A stretch of DNA of 64,000 bases, taken from positions 62,001 to 126,000 of the forward strand of contig NZ_PDUW01000007.1 in the NCBI RefSeq assembly GCF_003545815.1. The letters run 5' to 3'. A model generated the notes under the pieces. It did not search any database. It was not told the origin of the DNA and saw only the letters and a program-made list of their open reading frames with translations. The translations under genes and the position numbers were made by a program. Of the stretch, positions 18,101 through 27,908 are shown piece after piece; position 1 is the stretch's first letter, and each line of letters opens with the position of its first letter. This stretch comes from Pusillimonas caeni. Its GTDB lineage: Bacteria > Pseudomonadota > Gammaproteobacteria > Burkholderiales > Burkholderiaceae_B.

Positions 18101-19618
18101 ATGACTGAACCGATCCCTGCCACCGCCACCGACGAAAACCACCTTATCGCCGAGCGGCGCGGCAAGCTGGCTCGGCTGCGCGAAGAAGGCGTGGCCTTTC
18201 CCAACGACTTCCGGCCCGACAGCAAGGCCGCCGATCTGCACGCCAAGTACGGCGACCTGGACAAGGACGCGCTGGCGGAACTGGCGGCGCCGGCCAAGGT
18301 GGCCGGACGCATGATGCTCAAGCGCGTCATGGGCAAGGCCAGCTTCGCCACGCTGCAGGACGGCTCGGGCCGCATACAGATCTACCTCGACAAAAGCGCC
18401 TTGGGCGAAGAAGCCTATGCGCGCTTCAAGACCTGGGACATCGGCGACATCGTCGCGGTGGAAGGCAAGGTGTTCAAGACCAACAAGGGCGAGCTCTCGG
18501 TACAGGCCTCGCAGGTGCGCCTGCTGACCAAATCGCTGCGCCCCTTGCCGGACAAGTTCCATGGCGTGTCCGACCAAGAGCTGCGTTATCGCCAGCGCTA
18601 CGTCGATCTCATCATGACCGAGGAAACCCGCCGTACCTTCGTGGCGCGCAGCAAGGCCATAGGCGGCATACGCCGCTTCATGCTCGAAGCCGGCTTTCTC
18701 GAGGTGGAAACGCCCATGCTGCACCCGATTCCCGGCGGCGCGGCGGCCAAGCCCTTCCGCACCCATCACAATGCGCTGGACATGGAGATGTTCCTGCGCA
18801 TCGCGCCGGAGCTGTATCTGAAGCGGCTGATCGTGGGCGGCTTCGAGCGCGTGTTCGAACTGAACCGCAACTTCCGCAACGAAGGCGTCAGCCCGCGGCA
18901 CAACCCCGAATTCACCATGATGGAGTTCTACGCCGCCTACACCGATTACCAGTGGCTGATGGAGTTCACCGAATCGCTGATACGGCAGGCCGCGGTTGCC
19001 GCCACCGGCAGCGCCCTGCTCAACTACCAGGGCCGGGAGCTGGATCTGGGCGGGCCCTTCGACCGTCTCACCATCGTCCAGGCCATACTCAAATATGCCC
19101 CGGGCTATGCCGAAGCCCAGCTTCAGGACGAAGCCTTCCTGCGCGCCGAACTGCGCAAGAAGGGCGTGGACGTCAACGGTCCCACGCTGGCGCGAGCCGG
19201 CATGGGCGCGCTGCAATTGGCCTTGTTCGAAGAAACCGCCGAAGCCCTGCTGTGGAACCCCACCTTCATCATCGACTATCCCGTCGAAGTTTCTCCGCTG
19301 GCGCGGGCTTCGGATACCGAGCCCGGCATCACCGAGCGCTTCGAATTGTTCATGACCGGACGCGAGATCGCCAACGGCTTTTCCGAGCTCAACGACGCCG
19401 AGGACCAGGCCGCGCGCTTTCTTGCGCAAGTGCAGGCCAAGGATGCGGGCGATGAAGAAGCCATGTACTACGATGCCGACTACATCCGCGCCCTTGAATA
19501 CGGCATGCCGCCCACGGGCGGTTGCGGCATCGGCATCGACCGCCTGGTCATGCTGCTGACCGACAGCGCCAGCATCCGCGACGTCATCCTCTTCCCGCAT
19601 CTGCGCCGCGAGGACTGA
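18101..19618 (+). CDS. lysS: Lysyl-tRNA synthetase, class II
   Basis: 505 residues. An N-terminal OB-fold anticodon-binding domain (about 55-160, [19 protein letters not shown]) is followed by the class II catalytic domain. Motif 2 is [15 protein letters not shown] and motif 3 is [13 protein letters not shown] near the C terminus. It charges tRNA-Lys in the cytoplasm. It follows prfB after 147 bp, the same order as in E. coli. That gap holds a 9-bp inverted repeat (17975-17983 with 18018-18026). It ends 87 bp before a strong terminator. Confidence 0.97.
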   Translation: MTEPIPATATDENHLIAERRGKLARLREEGVAFPNDFRPDSKAADLHAKYGDLDKDALAELAAPAKVAGRMMLKRVMGKASFATLQDGSGRIQIYLDKSALGEEAYARFKTWDIGDIVAVEGKVFKTNKGELSVQASQVRLLTKSLRPLPDKFHGVSDQELRYRQRYVDLIMTEETRRTFVARSKAIGGIRRFMLEAGFLEVETPMLHPIPGGAAAKPFRTHHNALDMEMFLRIAPELYLKRLIVGGFERVFELNRNFRNEGVSPRHNPEFTMMEFYAAYTDYQWLMEFTESLIRQAAVAATGSALLNYQGRELDLGGPFDRLTIVQAILKYAPGYAEAQLQDEAFLRAELRKKGVDVNGPTLARAGMGALQLALFEETAEALLWNPTFIIDYPVEVSPLARASDTEPGITERFELFMTGREIANGFSELNDAEDQAARFLAQVQAKDAGDEEAMYYDADYIRALEYGMPPTGGCGIGIDRLVMLLTDSASIRDVILFPHLRRED

Positions 19619-19705
19619 CTCGCCGGACTTCGCATTTCGTTGAGACGGCTTTGCCGCTCGTCGGCTGGCGCAACCTAAAGCGAAGAGTCTCAAAGCGTCA
19701 ACTGA

Positions 19706-19737
19706 AAAGCCCTGCAAGCGTGTGCTTGCAGGGCTTT
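19706..19737. terminator. Intrinsic terminator between convergent lysS and autotransporter genes
   Basis: AAAGCCCTGCAAG (19706-19718), loop CGTGTG, and the exact inverse CTTGCAGGGCTTT (19725-19737) followed by CTTCTT. The A/T flanks on both sides let it work for both strands. Confidence 0.85.
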
Positions 19738-19782
19738 CTTCCTGGCTCGGACAGCAGCCAGGCAATGAACCGTCGCCGCGCC

Positions 19783-22700
19783 TCAGAAGCGGGTGCGCAG
19801 GTACAGCTGGCCGCTGTGGTCGGTGTTGTCGTTGCCGTACTGGCCACTGTAGCCCAGCCCCATGGCCGTGTTGCGGCCCACCGCCATCTCCACGCCCAGA
19901 TCCAGCACCGCCGCGTTCTTGGCAATGGGCGCGCCGGCCACGTTGAACGCCGCCCCGCCGCCTTGCACGAACGACACCCGCCGGCCCGGGTCGACATCAC
20001 CCGAGGCATGGCGCCAGCCCAGGCCGGCAAACAGATGTGCCGGGTGCGCGCCCACGTTTAGCGCCGTCTTGCCCCGCAGGCCCAGCGTGAAGGTCGTCAC
20101 ATCGTCCTTCTGGCTCTCGCCCTGCAAGGCGGCCGCCCCGCCCTCTTCGGTAAAGCCCTTGGCCTTCTGGCTCAGCCAGGCCAGGCCCAGGTAGGGCTCG
20201 ACCACGCTGCGCTGGCCCACCGGCACCGCATAGCCCAGCTCGGTAAACAGCTGCGTGGTATGCGCCCGGTAGTCGGCCTTGAGCGTCTGGCTGCCGCCCA
20301 CGTTCACCGTGCGCCGCGAGTCGATGTCGTGGTGGCTGTAGGCCGCGCCGGCCAGGAAGTTCACCGTGCCGGTGCCCTGGCGCCAGCTGTTGCCACCATA
20401 CAGCGCCGCCGTGAAGGTGCTGACATCCGACTTCGAATCGCGCTCGTCCACCTTGACCCGCCCGTCGGTATAGCCCAGGGCCCCGCCCACGCGCCAGCCC
20501 GCGCCCACCTCGGCGTCGCCGCCGATGAACAGGCCCGCCGTATTGGTCTTGACCTTGGCCGCGTTGCCGTCGCTATCGAGCGTGTTCCAGTTGCCCACCA
20601 CCTGAGCCCACAGCGGGTAGGCCGCCGAGGTCGGCATGGCCCCGGCCACCGCGCCGCCGGCCTGCGCCGTGGGCGCGCCGGGCAGCATGCCCGCGCCCAG
20701 GTTGGCGCGCAGGCGCTGGGTCAGCGTGCGCGAGACCAGGCTGCTGGACTGCAGCAGGGCCGCCTGCGTGCTGCCGTGCAGCTCGCCCGACAGCTGGTTC
20801 AGCGCGTCCTTGCGGGCGTCCGGCTGCATGAACATCACCGCGTCGGCCGAGGCGTTCCGGCCCGCCACCGACAGCGCGCCGTCCAGCGTGGCGCTCTGGT
20901 TGGAGCTGAGACCGGTGCGATCGATGGCATCGCCGTCCACCGACAAGCTCACCTTGACGTCCTGGGCGCCGTACTTGACCGGGTCCAGCTTGACCAGCGT
21001 GCCGGCAAAGGTGTCGTCCAGCGCCTCGCTGGCAAACCTGTTGTCGGTCACGGCACTGATGCCGTCCGCCTTCTCCGTCCTCAGGATGGTGTAGTCATGA
21101 TCCAACTTGTAGCCGCCGTTGCCGTTCTCCTGGCTTACCAGCAAGTCGATGCCGGTCAGGTCCGCATTGCCCGAAGCAATCGTGATCAGGTCGGATTGCC
21201 CGGCAACGTTGACTTCCGCCACATAGGTGCCCGTAAAGTCCCCCATCGAGCCGTAGGTCTGCGTGCCGATGGAGTTGCCCGGAGCGAACGTACCGCCCGT
21301 ACCGGAAAGCGAACCTGCGACATTCAGGTTGCCGCCCAGCGTAGAGCCTTCGCCGACAAATGCATCGCCGCCGATATTGATGGGATTGCTGGTGGAACCG
21401 CCGCCGATCGATGAGCCGCCATCCAGATTGACGCCGCCGCCGATGTTGGATGATTCGGTCGTGCTGAAACTGAACGACGCGCCGTTCCGGCCCGACACCG
21501 CGCCGCCGATGTTGACGGGGCCCGAGAATGTCATGCTCGACCCGTCACCCTGGGCTCCGCCGCCAATATCCGTTGCGCCGTTGAAGCTGAAGCTGGATCC
21601 CCCGGCGCCCCCCACGTCGCCGCCGATGCCTGCGGTGTCGTTAAAGGTAAAGCTGGAGCCCGCTCCGCCGTTGATCGCTCCGCCGATGGTCGCGGGGCCT
21701 TGAACTGTTGTGGAGGTATTGTTCTGGCCGTTGAGGTCGCTGCCGATCGACGTAGGGCCGTTGAACGCCACGTCTCTGCCCACCGATACGCTACCGCCGA
21801 TGTTGGTCGTGCCGTTGAAGTTCTGTGTTCCGCTGCCGCTACCTTCAATCGCAACGTCTTCGCCTTCTCCGGTGGTGAAATCGTCCAGATCAGCGTCGTC
21901 GTCAATGACGGAGGTACCCGGGTCAATGAAAATGCCGGCCCAGATCGCCCCTTCCTGAACGTCGATAGTCGTGAACGTCTCGGTGTGGTCAACCAGATTG
22001 CCTTCGTCGTCGTAGTTGCGGATATTGCCTGAAGCGTGAGCGCCGCTTTGCAGGACCAAGTTGACGGCGCCGTCCGCCCCTGCGCCCGTTCGGTCCACGC
22101 GCAGCAAGGTGCCATCATTCTTGGTAAGTATAGAATTGCCCTTGACCGTGATGTCTTGCGTGGCGCCGCTATTGTCGAATACGGACCTTAGGGTTTCCTT
22201 GCCTGTTTCGACCGTTGTCCCGTCGAGCGTCAGCGACGCGTTATCCGACAACCGGATACCCTCATCCTGCTCGGAAACGAGACGGCTGTTTGTAGCGACG
22301 AGACGGCTGCTGTTTTCAACAAGGGCGATACGACGCTGCGGCCCTGACGCGATGACCTCGCTATCGATCAGCGTCATCGTGGCGTTCGATGCCAGCGGCG
22401 CACCGAAGTCTGCGCCTACCCGTAATGCAGAGCTGGTGTATTCAGGTGGTGCGTTCAACAAAGGAGCCGAATTTATCAACCTGACGTTGTTAGCGGTCAA
22501 CTTGGAATTCGCCGCGCTGCCTCCCGCCACAAAGCCGGCCGCCGTATCCCAGCCTTCAGTCGCCGTAGTGCCCACTACATCGAAAGTGCCTCGGGTGAGC
22601 ACCACTTCGCCGCCATTGAATGCGCCTGCGGCATAGCCGGTGGTTTTCACATCGACGTCGGTGGCGGCAATGAGCGATCCAGAAAGGTAGGAGTCCATCG

Positions 22701-23733
22701 CGTGAGAATTCATTCCTCCCGTGGTTTCGATCGATCCGCCCTCAATGGTGACCTTGCCGCCGGTCTCCGCTATCACTCCTTTGGCTGCTGCGGACCCGCT
22801 ACTACGGATCGTAAGGTTCTTTGCATTCAGTTCTGAACCCGCTCCATCGACAAACACGCCGGAGGCGTTGCCAGACGCGTTATTCGATGTCAGCGTGGCA
22901 TTCTCTATTGTCAGGACGCCGCCTTCGACAGCGCGTGCCGCGCGAGCATTCGTTCCATCGACGCTGACCTCCGCGTTCTTGAAGGTGATGTTGCCTGCGG
23001 TAGTAGTGTCATCGTCCTTGTCGCCTGCCATCAAGCCGACGGCGGATGCGCCGCTAACGATGATGTCCGTGCCGTCAAGATCAATCTCGCCTTTTTCGGT
23101 TTTGCCGTCACCGGTGTAGGCTCGCGCACCGCCCGCATTGTTGCCTTGTACGGAGATGGAACCACCTGCCAGCGTGATTTTCCCTCCGTTATTGGCCTCG
23201 ATACCGAAGGTATGACTGGTTCCACCATCGGCGCTAATGGTAACGCCCGTGCCGGTGACTTCACCGCCCGCTCCCGCTTGTATGCCGATACTGTACTCAC
23301 CGGTCGTGCTGATCGAACCGCCGATCATGTTCAACGTGCTATTGGCTTCCTGGGCCTGAACCCCATGACTGCCCCAGTTGCTTCCGCCCCCGGTATCCGT
23401 CGTTACCTGTACATCCGTGAGCGTGACGGTCGACCCTCTGGTCGAGCCCACGCCTCGGGTCTTGTTGCCGATGCCCGTCACTGTGCCGCCGGTCAACGTC
23501 AGCGTAGCGTTATCGGCCTTGACGATCCATTCGTACCAGGGTGGCGCAATCTTTTTTCCGTAAAAATCCGTGTTGGCCGCGGGCTGCTCGCATGTATCTT
23601 TACATAGCAGAGTGTTCGTCGGCGGCTCGGGCGGAGGCTCTGTCTGGGCGCTTGCCGTTCCGTAAATTCCCATCAACGCCGCGCTCAGCGCCGTGATCTG
23701 CAGCAATTTGTTCTGTCGTTTGTCTCCACTCAT
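19783..23733 (-). CDS. Type Va autotransporter with beta-helix passenger
   Basis: 1,316 residues. The signal peptide is about 1-30 (cleavage near ASA/Q). The passenger is about 31-1035: an N-terminal part of irregular right-handed-beta-helix strands, then about 630-800 a regular array of roughly 20-residue units around F-x-G-x-x-x-IGG. Next come a junction region with GTFAPGNSIGTQTYGS and the C-terminal 12-strand barrel (about 1040-1316), which ends in the outer-membrane signature LYLRTRF. Such proteins export the passenger to the cell surface, often as adhesins. No protease triad, RGD or other activity motif was found. The ATG at 23731-23733 follows AAGGGAAGAGAG; a TTG six codons upstream was rejected. 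Its closest kin are probably Bordetella-type autotransporters (inference). Confidence 0.88.
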   Translation of the reverse strand: MSGDKRQNKLLQITALSAALMGIYGTASAQTEPPPEPPTNTLLCKDTCEQPAANTDFYGKKIAPPWYEWIVKADNATLTLTGGTVTGIGNKTRGVGSTRGSTVTLTDVQVTTDTGGGSNWGSHGVQAQEANSTLNMIGGSISTTGEYSIGIQAGAGGEVTGTGVTISADGGTSHTFGIEANNGGKITLAGGSISVQGNNAGGARAYTGDGKTEKGEIDLDGTDIIVSGASAVGLMAGDKDDDTTTAGNITFKNAEVSVDGTNARAARAVEGGVLTIENATLTSNNASGNASGVFVDGAGSELNAKNLTIRSSGSAAAKGVIAETGGKVTIEGGSIETTGGMNSHAMDSYLSGSLIAATDVDVKTTGYAAGAFNGGEVVLTRGTFDVVGTTATEGWDTAAGFVAGGSAANSKLTANNVRLINSAPLLNAPPEYTSSALRVGADFGAPLASNATMTLIDSEVIASGPQRRIALVENSSRLVATNSRLVSEQDEGIRLSDNASLTLDGTTVETGKETLRSVFDNSGATQDITVKGNSILTKNDGTLLRVDRTGAGADGAVNLVLQSGAHASGNIRNYDDEGNLVDHTETFTTIDVQEGAIWAGIFIDPGTSVIDDDADLDDFTTGEGEDVAIEGSGSGTQNFNGTTNIGGSVSVGRDVAFNGPTSIGSDLNGQNNTSTTVQGPATIGGAINGGAGSSFTFNDTAGIGGDVGGAGGSSFSFNGATDIGGGAQGDGSSMTFSGPVNIGGAVSGRNGASFSFSTTESSNIGGGVNLDGGSSIGGGSTSNPINIGGDAFVGEGSTLGGNLNVAGSLSGTGGTFAPGNSIGTQTYGSMGDFTGTYVAEVNVAGQSDLITIASGNADLTGIDLLVSQENGNGGYKLDHDYTILRTEKADGISAVTDNRFASEALDDTFAGTLVKLDPVKYGAQDVKVSLSVDGDAIDRTGLSSNQSATLDGALSVAGRNASADAVMFMQPDARKDALNQLSGELHGSTQAALLQSSSLVSRTLTQRLRANLGAGMLPGAPTAQAGGAVAGAMPTSAAYPLWAQVVGNWNTLDSDGNAAKVKTNTAGLFIGGDAEVGAGWRVGGALGYTDGRVKVDERDSKSDVSTFTAALYGGNSWRQGTGTVNFLAGAAYSHHDIDSRRTVNVGGSQTLKADYRAHTTQLFTELGYAVPVGQRSVVEPYLGLAWLSQKAKGFTEEGGAAALQGESQKDDVTTFTLGLRGKTALNVGAHPAHLFAGLGWRHASGDVDPGRRVSFVQGGGAAFNVAGAPIAKNAAVLDLGVEMAVGRNTAMGLGYSGQYGNDNTDHSGQLYLRTRF

Positions 23734-23813
23734 CTCTCTTCCCTTTTTCAAAAACTCAATCGCGTAAACAGGCCAGCCTTTCCCCTCTTTTTCCCCACTT
23801 CTATTTATTTTTC

Positions 23814-23843
23814 ATTATTTCTATTTCAAAACGATACAGTTAA
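23814..23843 (-). promoter_or_regulatory. Possible autotransporter promoter in an AT-rich gap
   Basis: On the minus strand, TTAACT (23838-23843), an 18-bp spacer and AATAAT (23814-23819). The whole 23734-24004 gap is markedly AT-rich compared with its surroundings. This is a weak call because AT-rich DNA offers many chance matches. Confidence 0.3.
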
Positions 23844-24004
23844 GCATAAAGGAGTAAAAATTAAAACCATGTGAGAACAAGAAAGCCTACGGGTTTCTAC
23901 TTATGGCTTAGGACGAATGGCCAAGTTAACTCATAACTTTTTGATTTAATTGAAATTAATTTTCCTGTTAACGAGATCGACATTGCTATCACGCTGAAAA
24001 AGCT

Positions 24005-25180
24005 TCAATCTCTTTCAAACAAGTCGCGTGTATAGACCTTGTCCATCACATCCCACAGCTCGTCGCTGACCCGGTTGGCGACGATGACGTCGCAGCGGCG
24101 CTTGAACTCGTCCAGGTCGTGCAGCACGGGCGAGCGGAAGAAATCAGGGGCGTGCAAGGTGGGCTCATACACCAGCACTTCGACGCCGCGCGCCTTGATC
24201 CGCTTCATCACGCCTTGTATGGCGGAGGTGCGGAAATTGTCCGACCCGGCCTTCATGGTCAGGCGGTAGATGCCCACGACTCGCGGGTCTTTCTTGAGAA
24301 TGGAGCGGGCGATGAAGTCCTTGCGGGTGCTGTTGGCGTCAACGATGGCGCGGATGAGATTGCTGGGCACCTGCTCATAGTTCGCCAGCAGCTGGCGGGT
24401 GTCCTTGGGCAGGCAATAGCCGCCATAGCCGAACGAAGGATTGTTGTAGTGGTCGCCGATGCGCGGGTCCAGGCCCACGCCGGCGATCATCTGCCGCGTA
24501 TCGAGGCCATGGGTTTCAGCGAAGGTGTCCAGTTCGTTGAAGTAGGCGATCCGCATGGCCAGATAGGTATTGGCGAAGAGCTTGATGGCCTCCGCCTCGG
24601 TCGAGCCCGTCAGCAGCACGGGCGCGTCGCGGCGCAACGCGCCTGCGCGCATCATGTCGGCAAACAGGCGCCCGTGCTCGGACCGGTCGCCCACGACGAT
24701 GCGCGAAGGATGCAGATTGTCGTGCAGCGCCCGCCCCTCGCGCAGGAATTCGGGCGAGAAGAACAGCCGGTCGCTGCCCAATTGCTGACGCAGGCGGCGG
24801 GTATAGCCTACGGGCACGGTCGATTTGATGACCATGACGGCACCGGGATTGATGCGCATCACCTCCCGCGTCACCGCTTCGATGCTGCGGGTATCGAAGC
24901 GGTTGGTCTCGGGGTCGTAGTCGGTGGGCGTGGCGATCAGCACGTAGGACGCGTCGGCATAGGCCTCTTGCGGGTCCAGGGTGGCGGTGAAATCGACCTC
25001 GGGATCTCGCAGGCAGGCTTCGACGTCGGCATCGACGATGGGCGAACGCCCCTCGTTCACAGCCTGAACGCGCTGCGGCGCGATGTCCAACGCCACCACC
25101 CGATGGCGGCGCGCCAGCAGCAGCGCGTTCGACATGCCCACGTAACCCGTACCCGCCACCGCAATCTTCATGCGCGCCAT
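24005..25180 (-). CDS. ugd: UDP-glucose 6-dehydrogenase
   Basis: 391 residues. It oxidises UDP-glucose twice to UDP-glucuronate, a precursor of capsule, exopolysaccharide or lipid A sugars. The N-terminal NAD fold reads [12 protein letters not shown]. The catalytic cysteine is C256 in [10 protein letters not shown], with K259 nearby. The length matches the short bacterial Ugd class. ATG at 25180 is preceded by GAGG; a second ATG three codons on (MKIAV) is also possible. It sits upstream of the autotransporter gene and is divergent from an LpxH-like gene, in an envelope-oriented block. Confidence 0.93.
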   Translation of the reverse strand: MARMKIAVAGTGYVGMSNALLLARRHRVVALDIAPQRVQAVNEGRSPIVDADVEACLRDPEVDFTATLDPQEAYADASYVLIATPTDYDPETNRFDTRSIEAVTREVMRINPGAVMVIKSTVPVGYTRRLRQQLGSDRLFFSPEFLREGRALHDNLHPSRIVVGDRSEHGRLFADMMRAGALRRDAPVLLTGSTEAEAIKLFANTYLAMRIAYFNELDTFAETHGLDTRQMIAGVGLDPRIGDHYNNPSFGYGGYCLPKDTRQLLANYEQVPSNLIRAIVDANSTRKDFIARSILKKDPRVVGIYRLTMKAGSDNFRTSAIQGVMKRIKARGVEVLVYEPTLHAPDFFRSPVLHDLDEFKRRCDVIVANRVSDELWDVMDKVYTRDLFERD

Positions 25181-25398
25181 CGCTCAGCCTCGCTATCTGT
25201 CTTGACGTTGACGGCGCCGCCGGACGGGATCGGCACTTATCCAGTTCCCATGCCTGCACGGACGCCGTGGCGCCCAGGGTAAGCGGCGCAGATGACGCCA
25301 GCGTGGCAGGCCGCTGCAATGTTTCTGCAGCGCGGCTGGCATTTTTCTGCCACAGAAATGACACGACGCAGTCATACGCCGCTGGCCTAATACACGTC

Positions 25399-26202
25399 AT
25401 GCATACGTCATACGACCCCTCGGCGCCGGACGCCGAAAGCGCGATCCGGCGCTATCGCACGATCTGGATTTCGGACGTGCATCTGGGCACGGCCGGCTGC
25501 AAGGCCGAGCACCTGCTCGACTTCCTGCGCTGCCACGATGCCGACACCCTGTACCTGGTCGGCGACATCGTGGACGGATGGCGATTGAAGAAGCGCTGGA
25601 ACTGGCCGCAGTCCCACAACGACGTGGTGCAGAAACTGTTGCGCAAGGTGCGCAAGGGCACACGTGTCGTATACATACCGGGCAACCACGACGAGTTCGC
25701 CCGCCTGTATGACCAGAACTTCTTCGGCGGCATCGAGGTGCGCCTGGAGGCCGAGCACCATACCGCCGACGGACGCCGCCTGTGGATCACGCACGGCGAC
25801 CAGTACGACGGCGTCATTCTGTATGCGAAATGGCTGGCTTATCTGGGCGACCAGCTGTACACCCTGATCCTGATGCTGAATCACTGGTTCAACCGTGCGC
25901 GCAACCGCATGGGACTGGGCTATTGGTCGCTGTCGCAGTATCTCAAACACAGGGTCAAGGACGCCGTCGCCTTCATCTCGGCCTATGAGCAGGTCGTCAT
26001 CAACGAGGCCCGCAGGCGCGGCTACGACGGCGTAGTGTGCGGCCACATACACAAGGCCGAGCTGCGCGAAGTGGACGGCTGCAACGACGGCGACTGGGTC
26101 GAGAGCCTGACAGCGCTGGTGGAGCATGACAACGGCCGACTGGAACTGATCGACTGGAGCCTGAGGGACACCTATCTCAACCTGACGGACAAGCCCGCAT
26201 GA
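25399..26202 (+). CDS. UDP-2,3-diacylglucosamine diphosphatase (LpxH)-like metallophosphoesterase
   Basis: 267 residues of the calcineurin-like fold with the metal-binding motifs in order: SDVHLG near 20-25, GDIVDGW near 50-56, PGNHDE near 89-94, HGDQYD and CGHIHKAE. The spacing suits LpxH-type hydrolases. It overlaps the next gene, a glycosyltransferase, by ATGA. That arrangement suggests a dedicated envelope-glycolipid function rather than the housekeeping lipid A step, though the latter cannot be excluded. The ATG at 25399 has no strong ribosome site; a non-ATG extension upstream exists. Confidence 0.8.
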   Translation: MHTSYDPSAPDAESAIRRYRTIWISDVHLGTAGCKAEHLLDFLRCHDADTLYLVGDIVDGWRLKKRWNWPQSHNDVVQKLLRKVRKGTRVVYIPGNHDEFARLYDQNFFGGIEVRLEAEHHTADGRRLWITHGDQYDGVILYAKWLAYLGDQLYTLILMLNHWFNRARNRMGLGYWSLSQYLKHRVKDAVAFISAYEQVVINEARRRGYDGVVCGHIHKAELREVDGCNDGDWVESLTALVEHDNGRLELIDWSLRDTYLNLTDKPA

Positions 26203-27290
26203 AAGTGCTGATCGTGACGGACGCATGGGCGCCTCAGGTGAATGGGGTCGTCTTTACTCTGGGCCAGACATGCCGTGAGCTTGTGCGCATGGGACACCAG
26301 GTGGAGGTCTTACAGCCGGGGCTCTTCCGCTCGGTGCCCTGCCCCAGCTATCGGGAGATCCGACTTTCCGTTCCCAGGCCGGGCGCGGTCGGCCGCTTGA
26401 TCCGCCGCCACGCGCCGGATGCCCTGCATATCGCCACTGAAGGGCCGTTGGGCCTGGCGGCCCGCCGCCACGCACGCCGCCTGGGCCTGCCTTTCACCAC
26501 GGCCTATCACACGCGCTTTCCTGAATATCTCCACGCACGCACCCGGCTTCCGCTGAGCATCAGCTACTGCTGGCTGCGGCGGTTTCACGGCGCCGCCGTC
26601 CGGACCATGGTGCCCACGGCGGGCGTGCGCGACGACCTGCTGGCGCATGGATTCGATCCGGCCAAGGTAGTGATCTGGTCGCGCGGCGTGGATCTGGAGA
26701 TATTCAAGCCTACGGCGATGGGCGCCGAGGCGGATGGAACGGGGCCGCGCGATCCCGAAGCACGAGGAAGCGAGAGGCGTAAATCGGAACCGCGGGACGC
26801 AACGGTGCGCCATAGCAAACGTCCTGTGTTCCTATACGCCGGCCGCGTGGCGGTGGAGAAGAATCTGGACGCCTTTCTCAGCCTGGACCTGCCGGGTGAA
26901 AAATGGGTGATAGGCGGCGGCCCGGCGCTCGAGAGCATGAAGAAGCGCTACCCCGATGCACGGTACTTCGGCCCCATGCCCCATGATGAACTGGCCCGAC
27001 ACTACCGCATGGCCGACGTATTCGTGTTTCCCAGTTTGACCGATACGTTCGGGCTGGTGCTGCTGGAAGCCATGGCCTGCGGCTGCCCGGTGGCCTCGCT
27101 GCCGGCACGGTCGACCCGGGACGTGCTGGCCGATTCAGGCGCCGGCGTGGTCAGCGACGACCTGCGCCAAGCCTGTCTGCAGGCGCTGTCCATTCCACGC
27201 GAGATACCGGCCCGATACGCCCAGGGCTTTTCCTGGCAAGCCACCACGAGCACTTTCTTCAGGCATCTTCAGCCCATAGGACGGGGTTGA
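26199..27290 (+). CDS. Glycosyltransferase, GT-B fold, family 4 type
   Basis: 363 residues. The N-terminal lobe begins KVLIVTDAWAPQVNGVVFTL, as in GT4 mannosyl- and glucosyltransferases. The C-terminal lobe has FLYAGRVAVEKNLDAFL, the FVFPSLTDTFGLVLLEAMACG donor-binding motif with E-x7-E, and PVAS. Between the lobes sits an unusual highly charged segment of about 35 residues (near 177-211, including GSERRKSEPRD) absent from typical members. It is coupled by ATGA to the LpxH-like gene. The likely product is a sugar-modified lipid, but donor and acceptor are unknown. Confidence 0.85.
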   Translation: MKVLIVTDAWAPQVNGVVFTLGQTCRELVRMGHQVEVLQPGLFRSVPCPSYREIRLSVPRPGAVGRLIRRHAPDALHIATEGPLGLAARRHARRLGLPFTTAYHTRFPEYLHARTRLPLSISYCWLRRFHGAAVRTMVPTAGVRDDLLAHGFDPAKVVIWSRGVDLEIFKPTAMGAEADGTGPRDPEARGSERRKSEPRDATVRHSKRPVFLYAGRVAVEKNLDAFLSLDLPGEKWVIGGGPALESMKKRYPDARYFGPMPHDELARHYRMADVFVFPSLTDTFGLVLLEAMACGCPVASLPARSTRDVLADSGAGVVSDDLRQACLQALSIPREIPARYAQGFSWQATTSTFFRHLQPIGRG

Positions 27291-27368
27291 ACGCCACACC
27301 CTCCCTGAGCCGGGAATCAGCCCGTGGCGGGCCGCGCGATGATCAGGGACAAGCCTTTTGCAGCGTGG

Positions 27369-27560
27369 CTATTGCTCGTCTATCCAGGTCATCTGGATGG
27401 CTTCCAGAATACGCTCGCCGCAGCGCTCGCGGCTGTCGTCGAAGCCCGGCAGCGCCAGCACCCATTCGATCAGCTCGGTGAAGCGCAGCTGGGTCGGATC
27501 GACGTCGGGATGGGCCTCTTGCAGGGCCTCGACGATCTCGTAGGTGTCGGTCCAGCGCAT
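27369..27560 (-). CDS. iscX: Fe-S assembly protein IscX
   Basis: 63 residues beginning MRWTDTYEIVEALQEAHPDVDP and rich in acidic residues (LIEWVLALPGFDD), the family pattern. IscX binds IscS and iron and tunes cluster assembly. It is the last gene of the isc operon, and its ATG overlaps the ferredoxin stop (TGATG). The length matches the E. coli protein. Confidence 0.93.
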   Translation of the reverse strand: MRWTDTYEIVEALQEAHPDVDPTQLRFTELIEWVLALPGFDDSRERCGERILEAIQMTWIDEQ

Positions 27561-27901
27561 CAGTGGTTTTCCTTGGCGTGGTTGATGGTGTAACGCGGGA
27601 TCTCGATGGTCAAGTCTTCGTCGGTCACGAGCGCCTGGCACGACAGCCGCGAGTTGGGTTCCAGGCCCCAGGCGCGATCGAGATAGTCCTCTTCATTGTC
27701 GGTGGCCTCTTCGAGCGAATCGAAGCCCTGGCGCACGATGACGTGGCAGGTGGTACAGGCGCAGGAAAGCTCGCAGGCGTGTTCGATCTCGATGTCGTGG
27801 TCGAGCAGTGTCCGGCAAATGGAAGTGCCCGTCGGAGCGTCGTCGATGACGGCTCCTTCAGGGCAGATCTCGGGGTGTGGCAGAACGGTGATCTTGGGCA
27901 T
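27560..27901 (-). CDS. fdx: ISC-system [2Fe-2S] ferredoxin
   Basis: 113 residues. Cluster ligands are C43, C49 and C52 (HACELSCACTTCH) and C88 (SCQA), the adrenodoxin-type C-x5-C-x2-C...C pattern. It supplies electrons for cluster assembly on IscU. The ATG at 27899-27901 is MPKITVLPHPE; a longer in-frame start lies inside hscA and was rejected. It sits 7 bp after hscA and overlaps iscX. Confidence 0.95.
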   Translation of the reverse strand: MPKITVLPHPEICPEGAVIDDAPTGTSICRTLLDHDIEIEHACELSCACTTCHVIVRQGFDSLEEATDNEEDYLDRAWGLEPNSRLSCQALVTDEDLTIEIPRYTINHAKENH

Positions 27902-27908
27902 GATGATT

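Noticed and set aside
23750-23900. BvgA-type heptads before the autotransporter gene
   Set aside because: Only loose T-rich matches were found (TTTCTA-like), with no paired TTTCCTA-type inverted heptads.
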